Origin: Aquirhabdus sp.
GTDB taxonomy: Bacteria > Pseudomonadota > Gammaproteobacteria > Pseudomonadales > Moraxellaceae
Direction: 5' to 3'
DNA: 61,873 nucleotides
NCBI GenBank assembly: GCA_030150135.1
Contig: JASLGO010000115.1
Coordinates: 1-61,873 of the forward strand
The notes below the pieces were generated by a model. It was given only the letters and a program-made list of their open reading frames with translations. It ran no database searches and had not been told where the DNA came from. Position numbers and translations under genes: made by a program. Positions 26,986-34,225 of the stretch are shown here, piece after piece. Within the stretch, counting starts at the first letter, position 1. Each line of letters begins with the position of its first letter.

Positions 26986-28245
26986 TTAATTAAACAGATC
27001 TGTCATGACAGGTACAGATGTATCGCAAGCATGATTCAGACAAGGTAGCCCAAATCCTGCTTCAATCGTTTTTAGGAGAGAGAAGTGGGTGTAAAATGTA
27101 TTACTGTGTGCAGAGCTTGTGCCATAATTTTTCAGAACCAATGAAACAACCTGATTAGGAATGTTCACTGAGTAGTCGTTTTCATCCCAGACTACAACAA
27201 TCGCATTATTTCCTTGGCTCCAAACTGGAGAGCTTTGAATATTCTTTACAAGTTTCTTAACGGTTTGGTCGCCACGATAAATCAAGCCAGGATTAAGTCC
27301 TGTTTGAGTACCATTGTTATTTGAGTCATACGCGCAATAGACACCTGCACCACTTTTACCATGCATATCATTACATTGATTTGGTGCAATAAATGAGTAT
27401 GCAGGAACATTGCCAGTTGCGAGATCAGCATACAGACCATTCACGCCATCAAACCCATGCATGTTGCCTAATCCATTTTGTTGTGTGCTTTGGAAATAAA
27501 CAAAAGGATTATGTTTTGAGGCATACAATGCAACCACATTGCTTGTCGTTGGTTGAGGATTACTGAGCACAGTTAAATCATCGGTATTGGAGATAATGCC
27601 ATCGCTGTTATCAATTCTATCTGCTCCAACGGCAGGCAGATTTTCTTGATAGCTTCTCCATGAAAGTCCCGCACTGTTGAGTTGGTCTGCAATGCTTTTG
27701 CCCACTGTATTTGCGGAAGCAAAAGAAGCTGTACCATCAATGTTCCATGCACCTGTCGCTGGATTACCTACAGTTCCTGTGACTTCGTTGGTGTAGTCGA
27801 TTGCTGGCGTAGCCGCATCCATTCCTGTTCCTGAAATTGGGCAGATTCGTGCAGATGAGCTTTCATTGGAATCTGTTCCAGCCACGATGTTACTTTGACA
27901 AGTAGTATTGTGCCAATCTGTATTGTTATCGCTTTGGATGCCGAAATTAGAACCACCAACGATTTCTAAGTAGTTCGTTAAACTTGGGTGACCAACAGCA
28001 TAGTATTTATTTGCTACGTTTGATGAGTTGAGTAACTGATTGATATATGGAGCATTAGAATTACCTACAATTTGACCATAACCGTGATTTTCCATCAGGA
28101 TAACCCATACGTGATCAAGATGAGGCACGCCTGTTGGAATCATGCCTTCGGAGGCGTGGGTTGAGCCACAACCAGATAAATTACAAGAGAGTGATGTAAT
28201 AGCCATAATTGCCACTAATGGCTTGACTAAGAAAGAGTGCTTCAT
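26986..28245 (-). CDS. Secreted acid phosphatase / phosphoesterase family protein (lipoprotein)
   Basis: 419 residues of the phosphoesterase family that includes acid phosphatases and phospholipase C-type enzymes. VWVILMENHGYGQIVGN (about residues 47-63) is the family's N-terminal metal/active-site block. AIVVVWDENDYSVN near residue 345 is the C-terminal metal-binding block. The N-terminal signal has two possible lipobox cysteines (SLSC and LSGC), so the protein is probably lipid-anchored. It is monocistronic. Substrate preference is unknown. Confidence 0.85.
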   Translation of the reverse strand: MKHSFLVKPLVAIMAITSLSCNLSGCGSTHASEGMIPTGVPHLDHVWVILMENHGYGQIVGNSNAPYINQLLNSSNVANKYYAVGHPSLTNYLEIVGGSNFGIQSDNNTDWHNTTCQSNIVAGTDSNESSSARICPISGTGMDAATPAIDYTNEVTGTVGNPATGAWNIDGTASFASANTVGKSIADQLNSAGLSWRSYQENLPAVGADRIDNSDGIISNTDDLTVLSNPQPTTSNVVALYASKHNPFVYFQSTQQNGLGNMHGFDGVNGLYADLATGNVPAYSFIAPNQCNDMHGKSGAGVYCAYDSNNNGTQTGLNPGLIYRGDQTVKKLVKNIQSSPVWSQGNNAIVVVWDENDYSVNIPNQVVSLVLKNYGTSSAHSNTFYTHFSLLKTIEAGFGLPCLNHACDTSVPVMTDLFN

Positions 28246-28615
28246 GAAATATGTCCATAAAAATTGGTATATGAGTAACTTGAAAGTAGATTTGTTTCAA
28301 ATTGTAATGGAGCATATTGTTGAAATATGACAGAGATATGAATAATCATTAAATTTCTGTAATAAAAAATAAAAATTCTATCAAAATCAATTTTTTAAAT
28401 CGTATTTTTATGTTTTTTGAGAGCTCGTTTGTAATGAAATTGAAACACGTACTATCTTTGAAGATAGAGTCGTGCGGAATGGAAACGAAGACTGTATAGG
28501 TAGAGAGATGGATTTCAATATGATGTCATGTTGACAAAAAAACTATACAGACTTGGAATGCTGTAAATTGAAAAATAGTTTTTACAAGCAGATATTTTAA
28601 AATTTATTTTGTATA
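28246..28615. other. AT-rich spacer between phosphoesterase and tRNA
   Basis: 370 bp with no supported gene. It must contain the phosphoesterase promoter but no pair of boxes stands out. The stretch CTGTAAATTG at 28560 looks like half a lux box but has no partner. Confidence 0.35.
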
Positions 28616-28692
<77 letters not shown>

Positions 28693-28908
28693 ATATTTTA
28701 AAACGACTATAAATACACGAATAGCATAGCATAGAAGTTTGAGACGGTAGCAAAAAAACAATAGTAAAAAACAATGATTTCATCACGTTAAATACTTGAG
28801 ACCGATAAGGCTCATACAATCATTAGAAATGATCATTTTGTGCGAGCGCATAATACACTATGTCGATATTAAGAATAAAGATTATAAAAGCATTTATTGA
28901 TGGCGACT

Positions 28909-29619
28909 TTACAGAAATCCTAATAGTGCAGCTTTGATCGTCGCTGAGATTTTATTGGTTGCATTAAGTTTTTGAATTGAATTGGCAATATGAAAATTAA
29001 TGGTTCGCTCAGACGTATTTAATATACAGGAAATCTCGTAAGAGGTTTTTCCTTCAGCAGTCCAGCGTAAAACTTCAATTTCGCGATGGGTCAATTGTGC
29101 GCGTGACTCTGGAATGATTTTAGCGTGCACTATCTTAGAAATAGCCATATGTGCTGTTTGTGCCAGCCAGTACATTTCACGATGATTACTTTGGAGTTCT
29201 TTTTCCGATATGGACTCAGCTGAACGGGCAAGCCTCAACATGCCTTGTACACCATTTGCATCACGACATGCTTGAACCCATCCGTGACGCAGTCCAAATG
29301 ACGTGGCATCCTCCCATAATTCGCGTGCTGACGTGAATAGTGGATCTGTCCAAATAATTGGATCTAAAGAATGCATGCAATGCTGCACAGTTGGATCAAC
29401 TGCGAAGTAGTTTTTTTCTGCATAGATACGTTGCCAATCTTGTGAATAATTATTCAGCATGACGATTTTAGGAACAGCAATTGCTGTAGGAATGCGTAAA
29501 CCATACGCACAATAATCAAATCCTAAATTGGAGGCAATCCGTCGAACCTCTTCAAATACTTCTTGTTCTGAAGAGAGGTTTGATAGTGCCGAGAGCTGAT
29601 CTTCTTGCCAGATTTTCAT
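28909..29619 (-). CDS. abaR: LuxR-family quorum-sensing receptor AbaR
   Basis: A 236-residue acyl-homoserine-lactone receptor. The N-terminal autoinducer domain (about 15-165) contains the conserved YGLRIP, DWQRIYAEKNYFAVDPT and WTDP positions that line the ligand pocket. The C-terminal HTH (about 175-236) is LTHREIEVLRWTAEGKTSYEISCILN. I use the ATG at 29619, preceded by GAAGAAG; a GTG 6 codons upstream has no ribosome-binding site. It is divergent from the abaM-like gene and abaI. When bound to the AbaI product it should activate lux-box promoters. Confidence 0.92.
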   Translation of the reverse strand: MKIWQEDQLSALSNLSSEQEVFEEVRRIASNLGFDYCAYGLRIPTAIAVPKIVMLNNYSQDWQRIYAEKNYFAVDPTVQHCMHSLDPIIWTDPLFTSARELWEDATSFGLRHGWVQACRDANGVQGMLRLARSAESISEKELQSNHREMYWLAQTAHMAISKIVHAKIIPESRAQLTHREIEVLRWTAEGKTSYEISCILNTSERTINFHIANSIQKLNATNKISATIKAALLGFL

Positions 29620-29722
29620 AATTTTCTTCTTCGCCACGCTTTTATTGAGTATTGTATTTAAAAAAAAATGGTTTAGCTTCGGTAGTATAAGTGTTTGATT
29701 CGATGGAAACTAGACGGAAACC

Positions 29723-29736
29723 TGTTATATATAACA
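29723..29736. promoter_or_regulatory. Perfect palindrome / lux-box-like site between abaR and abaM
   Basis: TGTTATATATAACA is a perfect 14-bp palindrome lying between the two divergent starts. The 16-mer CTGTTATATATAACAA that includes it agrees in 10 of 16 positions with the Acinetobacter lux box as I remember it (CTGTAAATTCTTACAG). It could be an AbaR site or that of another regulator. Confidence 0.45.
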
Positions 29737-29801
29737 ATATTATAATTGTGTATTAGCGTGTATGGTTTAGTCTATGAGTTACCGAATCACTGAGACGGCT
29801 T

Positions 29802-30257
29802 ATGACGAACCACACCGATAGCATGAATATGCCAATCAATCAAGATATACAAGACGTGATTATGGAACTTTCAGATGATGGTTTTATTCGTATGGTATTT
29901 GATGATCTGATGAGAACTCAATTATTTCATTTGATTTCAATTAATGAAGAAGACAGCTTTATCGCGCCTTATACCAAAATCTTTGGTTATACCGAGTGGG
30001 TAAGCCAAACGCCTTCTATTATCAGCATCGGTTGGGATTGGACGCTTAAACATGATGATCGAATTATTCATATTGCTAGAACAGGGTTACCGCGAAGTAA
30101 TCTGATGTTGACGGATAATTTTGAGTGCGATATTGGATTGGATCAAACATTGCATTTGATTAGTCAAAAAATTGACTCGACAGCATGGGAAGCGATCGTG
30201 AAAGATCAGATCCTAAAATCCCCAACCTACGACCATATGACATTTAGTTATTCATAG
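29802..30257 (+). CDS. abaM: RsaM-type quorum-sensing modulator (AbaM-like)
   Basis: 151 residues, cytosolic. The segment GYTEWVSQTPSIISIGWDWTL (about residues 66-86) with its TEW...ISIGWDW pattern is the best-conserved part of RsaM-family proteins. Those lie between luxR and luxI genes and lower signal production. In Acinetobacter baumannii the equivalent gene abaM sits in this same position. Start at ATG 29802 with a weak GAGACGG site. It precedes abaI by 85 bp, a gap containing a lux-box-like sequence. The family has no known DNA-binding domain, and none is visible here. Confidence 0.82.
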   Translation: MTNHTDSMNMPINQDIQDVIMELSDDGFIRMVFDDLMRTQLFHLISINEEDSFIAPYTKIFGYTEWVSQTPSIISIGWDWTLKHDDRIIHIARTGLPRSNLMLTDNFECDIGLDQTLHLISQKIDSTAWEAIVKDQILKSPTYDHMTFSYS

Positions 30258-30261
30258 CAAC

Positions 30262-30277
30262 CTGTCAAGCTTACCAG
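30262..30277 (+). promoter_or_regulatory. Candidate lux box upstream of abaI
   Basis: CTGTCAAGCTTACCAG is an imperfect dyad (CTG...CAG ends, half-sites sharing CTG and AAG). It matches the remembered Acinetobacter lux box in 10 of 16 positions. It lies 65 bp before the abaI start, a suitable place for AbaR activation. Confidence 0.5.
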
Positions 30278-30342
30278 TTATGGAGTGTTCGGTTTTACGA
30301 TGAAATGCAACCTCGGATTTAATTTTATCTCGGGGTCTGTGT

Positions 30343-30915
30343 ATGGAATTTATTACAGGCAATTCAGCAAATCTATCTAATAATTTATATTCTAGAGTTG
30401 CTAACTATCGTCATAAAATCTTTGTTGAACGTCTAGGATGGGCGTTGAACACAAGTAATAATCTGGAGTTAGATCAATTTGATCGACCAGACACTGTCTA
30501 TATCATTGCACAAGACCATCTTGAACAGATACATGGCTGTGCTCGTTTGTTGCCAACAGATAAACCTTATCTATTAGGCGAAGTCTTCCCCCAACTTATT
30601 CCTCATGGCTTACCGTTACCCAATTCCAGTGAGATTTGGGAGCTGTCTCGGTTTGCCGCAGTGGACTTAGATAATCAACACACTACAAATGATGGACAGT
30701 TTTCATCGTCTGTTGCTGTCGGCTTATTACAAGCTGCAATTAATTGTGCGGCATCTAAAGGCGCCAAACGGATTATTACCGTTTCGCCCGTGGGTGTGGA
30801 GCGATTATTGAGAAAGGCAGGGTTCTATGCCCATCGGGCAGGTCCGCCAATGATTATTGATGGCTATCCACTTTTTGCTTGTTGGATTGAGCTTGCTCCA
30901 GAAAATAAAATCTGA
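30343..30915 (+). CDS. abaI: Acyl-homoserine-lactone synthase AbaI
   Basis: 190 residues of the LuxI family, which joins an acyl-ACP to S-adenosylmethionine to make the quorum signal. Nearly all family-invariant residues are visible: Arg23, Phe27, Trp33, Asp44, Asp47, Arg68, Phe82, Glu100 and Arg103 (offset by one from LuxI). The sequence closely follows A. baumannii AbaI (ELDQFD, IWELSRF, GVERLLR.AGF.AHRAGPPM). It has a CGGGG site 6 nt before the ATG. Probably induced by AbaR through the box at 30262. A long-chain hydroxyacyl product is likely by analogy but not proven. Confidence 0.95.
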   Translation: MEFITGNSANLSNNLYSRVANYRHKIFVERLGWALNTSNNLELDQFDRPDTVYIIAQDHLEQIHGCARLLPTDKPYLLGEVFPQLIPHGLPLPNSSEIWELSRFAAVDLDNQHTTNDGQFSSSVAVGLLQAAINCAASKGAKRIITVSPVGVERLLRKAGFYAHRAGPPMIIDGYPLFACWIELAPENKI

Positions 30916-31055
30916 GCAGGTTGGGAGGTGTAGGCAAGCATTAGTACATAGGCATAAACGCTGCCTGTGGCTGTATAAGAAGAAAGTGTATAAATGAGCA
31001 TAATAATAATCTAAAAACATAACAACGATCTGATAATAAGACTCATGAAGTTTGA

Positions 31056-31087
31056 CTTGAGGTACCGGGCAGGGCCGGTGCTTCAAG
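31056..31087. terminator. GC-rich terminator hairpin after abaI
   Basis: A 13-bp stem from CTTGAGGTACCGG and CCGGTGCTTCAAG (two G-T wobbles) around a GCAGGG loop, followed by a T-rich run. It lies between convergent abaI and the DUF3108 gene. Confidence 0.65.
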
Positions 31088-31111
31088 GATATTTCTTTCT
31101 TATTTTAAAGA

Positions 31112-32455
31112 TCAAAAATCTGTTTCTTGCTTAATATTTTGCGGTAAATCGCCCGTAGATTTAGATGTTGCATCATCACTGGTTTCATCTTGCGGTGGGT
31201 ATTTTTTGCCGAAAATAACTGTGCCTTCAATCGAAAGTGAGCTTAGGCTTTGAATGAGAGTTTTTCCTCCACTGGATACTTTGACTTTCACAGGCATATT
31301 TCGATAGTCAGGTGCGAGCCAAATGTCTGCGGTTGCTGGTTCACCACTTAAACTTTGTCCCTGAATATGAAGGGTTCTGACGATGCCAACAGGAAGTTTG
31401 AGTTGTTCTTCGCCGAGGCTGAGTAGTTTTAAGTGCATAGGAAATATGCCTGTGCCATAGGTGATTTGAACATCCTGTTCTTTATCACCATAGGCAATCG
31501 CCATTTGAAAGCCTATGCTCGAAATATCCTGAATGCTTGGGTTAAACGACATTTGATGTGGATTATCAGGTCTACCATAGGTCATGATCATGTTATTGCG
31601 ATCAAATTTGGCAAACTTAAAGACATTATTATTGAAAAGAATCTGGAAGTTTTCTGGTTCAAGACCACGTGAGGTTATTGAACCTTCACTGATCATAGAA
31701 CCTTTCATTCCAAATAAATTTGCAGTGTCGATAATGCGGTAATGTCGACCTTCCATATGCCATTCACGATAGATATTGAGTCCTAAACCTAAGGCTGTTG
31801 TTCTATATCGAGCATGAATTTCAACAGGAAACGTTTGTGCCGAATTTTCAGTTTGTTTTACGTTATTTTTCCCTGAAGCAACCAATGATGCTGCTGGCGT
31901 TCCTTGTATTGGATTTGTTGACTGTGGATTAACATGCACAGTTGTATTGTCAATGAGCGTGTTTTGATTGAGGTCGTAGGGTGGAATAGGATCATCTGTT
32001 CCGTCACTCTGATCATCATTTGATGCAGTTGCGGTAGGTGTCGGTGTAGACATGAGTTGCGTATATAAGTCTTCCGCAGGTTTTTGGGAGTCTTTGCTGT
32101 GAGATGTGTTTTTTGCCAGTAATTTTTTTGTAGCAGGATTAATGGGTTGCTGTGGTGGCTTAACGGGTTGGTCTTTAATTAAGCGAATCGTAATGACATT
32201 TAGTGATAAATGTTGATCTGAAGTTGCATCATTATCTAGGTTTAAACTGACTTTAGGGACAGAGTCAGCCTTCTTTCGAGCGAGTATTTGATCTGGTGTT
32301 TCTGGGTGCAACAGCTGGCTAATTTTTTCGCGTAATGTTGCGATAATTTCCTGCCAAGACATGTCTAAAACAATTGGCGCGAGCGCAACTGTGTGCAGTA
32401 TGAGAGATGCTATCAGTGCAATGATGACAAGATACTTGCGTCCGCGTCTAAACAT
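31112..32455 (-). CDS. DUF3108-containing envelope protein
   Basis: 447 residues. A single N-terminal transmembrane helix (about residues 9-30) anchors a periplasmic protein. A long Pro/Thr/Asn-rich linker (about 100-200) precedes the C-terminal DUF3108 region (about 210-410), recognisable by the FPVEIHARYRTTALGLGLNIYREW opening and the closing PDYRNMPVKVKV. DUF3108 proteins have no agreed function. An envelope role is inferred from the anchor. It lies upstream of abaI's terminator and downstream of holA on the same strand, separated by 119 bp, so it probably has its own promoter. Confidence 0.82.
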   Translation of the reverse strand: MFRRGRKYLVIIALIASLILHTVALAPIVLDMSWQEIIATLREKISQLLHPETPDQILARKKADSVPKVSLNLDNDATSDQHLSLNVITIRLIKDQPVKPPQQPINPATKKLLAKNTSHSKDSQKPAEDLYTQLMSTPTPTATASNDDQSDGTDDPIPPYDLNQNTLIDNTTVHVNPQSTNPIQGTPAASLVASGKNNVKQTENSAQTFPVEIHARYRTTALGLGLNIYREWHMEGRHYRIIDTANLFGMKGSMISEGSITSRGLEPENFQILFNNNVFKFAKFDRNNMIMTYGRPDNPHQMSFNPSIQDISSIGFQMAIAYGDKEQDVQITYGTGIFPMHLKLLSLGEEQLKLPVGIVRTLHIQGQSLSGEPATADIWLAPDYRNMPVKVKVSSGGKTLIQSLSSLSIEGTVIFGKKYPPQDETSDDATSKSTGDLPQNIKQETDF

Positions 32456-32574
32456 AAATGGCGTTTACATTTGATCTATTAGTGAGGAGTGTATCAAAAT
32501 GTGAATGAAGATATGTTTGTATTATGATGCTCATCGCACATTTTTATGCTCTGAATACTGGTTTAATCTTTTAC

Positions 32575-33567
32575 TCAATCAAATAGTTGTATTCCTGCGA
32601 GGGAGACGCTTGCTTGTAGTAATAGATTTTGTGTGCTTTCTACACCGACGCCTTTAATGGCTTGGTCGCAGCGCAGAAGTAAGTCAAGCCAATGAGTTGT
32701 GTGCTGGCGTTTGATACGTTTCATCGCTTTTTGATAGAGGCTTTGTCGATTTGACCAAATCCCGAGAGCCTGATAATTTACTGGATTTGGCTGATCTAAC
32801 AGCTGAATGAGCAAACGCATTTCGCGTGAGATAGTCCATAAAATGAGTGATTCTGCTTCACCTGATTCAAGGAGATAATTCAATACTCGGACAGTTCTCT
32901 CTACATTGCCTTGTAATGCGGCATCGGATAAATCAAATAGACTATAACGCGATTGATCAGACAAAGCAGGTAAAAGTTGCTCTACATCAATAATGGTATT
33001 TAATTCTGTTAAAAAGGAGAGTCTAATCAGGGCTTGCTGTGCGGCAAGAAGATTATTTTCTGTTTGTGCTAAGAGTGCAGTCCATGCCGCAGGTGAAAGT
33101 TGTACTTTGAGGTTTTCAGCCTGAGCATGTAAGAACACTTGACGTTCTTGTTCATTTTGTATGGTGAGAGAAACAACTAGACCATTTGCATCAAGAAGCT
33201 GAAAGAATTTTGTTTTTTGTCCTGCAGCATCCTGTTTAGGCATCACAATAATTAAAATATTATCGCCTTGATGTTGCATGTAACGTTCTAGTGCCAGCAT
33301 TCCTGCGGCATCTGGCTTATGGGTTCCGTGGATTTCTAGTGCCATAGTATTGGAAAATAATGATAAATTATCCAATTGTGCCAGTGCTTCACGCCAATCT
33401 GATGCACTGGTTAGGTCAACGCGATGACGTTCTATATCAAGTGCTTGCCATTGTTGTCGACATTGATCCAATAAACTTTGTGCGAGCAGAGGTTCATCGC
33501 CATGCAGCAGCCACGCACCCTTCATGTTCTGGATGCGTTTGCGTGCGCTTTGGTAATCTGCTTTCAT
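32575..33567 (-). CDS. holA: DNA polymerase III subunit delta
   Basis: The clamp-loader subunit that opens the beta clamp. 330 residues, a normal length. WLLHGDEPLLAQSLLDQCR (about residues 19-37) is the degenerate nucleotide-binding start typical of HolA. The C-terminal collar domain includes LIQLLDQPNPVNYQALGIWSNRQSLYQKAMKR. It lies 6 bp after lptE in the leuS-lptE-holA order found throughout gammaproteobacteria. Confidence 0.94.
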   Translation of the reverse strand: MKADYQSARKRIQNMKGAWLLHGDEPLLAQSLLDQCRQQWQALDIERHRVDLTSASDWREALAQLDNLSLFSNTMALEIHGTHKPDAAGMLALERYMQHQGDNILIIVMPKQDAAGQKTKFFQLLDANGLVVSLTIQNEQERQVFLHAQAENLKVQLSPAAWTALLAQTENNLLAAQQALIRLSFLTELNTIIDVEQLLPALSDQSRYSLFDLSDAALQGNVERTVRVLNYLLESGEAESLILWTISREMRLLIQLLDQPNPVNYQALGIWSNRQSLYQKAMKRIKRQHTTHWLDLLLRCDQAIKGVGVESTQNLLLQASVSLAGIQLFD

Positions 33568-33573
33568 GAATGG

Positions 33574-34065
33574 TTAGTTTGATTTTACGATCAGAGGCAT
33601 ACGACCTGTTGCTAACTGTCTAACGATTTGCTGTGCAGCGGCTTCATACAAATCATTTTGAAGTAAATCTTCTTGCTGACTTTGAATACCAACAGTGTTT
33701 TTGTTGTATTGGAAGCTGCGGTGCGAGGTAATTGTGCGCGTTGCTGTGATTGGATTACCTTGAGCATCTTCGAGGCGGAAATCCACTTCAACGCCAATTT
33801 GTATTTCAGTCAATGAACCAACCAATTCTTGGCGCGTTGGACGCACAGCCAGAATATCTAAAATAGGCGAGCTAGGTTCATCCAGTTGGACATGCATTGC
33901 CGTGAGCTCTGCGCGAAGCCATTTGGTGAGCAGACTGTCGTTTTGCGCCTTAATTTGTAGGTGCTGGTAAACGTCGGGGATACTTCCAGTATCACGCAAA
34001 TGAAAACCACATGCGCCAAGTAATAATACTAAAGCAACCAAAATAGTTACTCGGAAGTTATTCAT
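33574..34065 (-). CDS. lptE: LPS-assembly lipoprotein LptE
   Basis: The outer-membrane lipoprotein that plugs LptD and helps insert LPS. The start at ATG 34065 gives MNNFRVTILVALVLLLGACGFHLR, a lipoprotein signal with lipobox LGAC and the GFHLR motif characteristic of LptE. A GAGAG site precedes it, while the longer frame from 34110 adds 15 unlikely residues. Length about 163 residues. Between leuS and holA, its conserved position. Together with LptA/B/C elsewhere in the window it completes much of the LPS export path. Confidence 0.94.
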   Translation of the reverse strand: MNNFRVTILVALVLLLGACGFHLRDTGSIPDVYQHLQIKAQNDSLLTKWLRAELTAMHVQLDEPSSPILDILAVRPTRQELVGSLTEIQIGVEVDFRLEDAQGNPITATRTITSHRSFQYNKNTVGIQSQQEDLLQNDLYEAAAQQIVRQLATGRMPLIVKSN

Positions 34066-34176
34066 GTTCTCTCGGATCGCTATGGTTTTATTCATCACTT
34101 TCATATCCATGGGTATTAATTACTAGAATTCAACGCCGAGATACAAGCAGATAATGCCTCATATCTTTATGGTTAC

Positions 34177-34203
34177 ATGTTACACCTGAGGGAGGTGTAA
34201 CAT
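34177..34203. other. Perfect 11-bp hairpin between leuS and lptE
   Basis: ATGTTACACCT and AGGTGTAACAT form a perfect stem around a GAGGG loop. No T tract follows on the minus strand, so it is not a standard terminator. It may attenuate or be an RNA-processing site between leuS and lptE-holA. Confidence 0.5.
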
Positions 34204-34225
34204 GCTGCTTCATGATCAGGACTGA

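Noticed and set aside
28558..28577. A lux box near the tRNA
   Set aside because: Only one half-site resembles the motif; the other half and a target promoter are missing.
30805..31086. A minus-strand gene overlapping the end of abaI
   Set aside because: It lies opposite the well-supported abaI coding end and the terminator hairpin, with no ribosome-binding site or recognisable protein.
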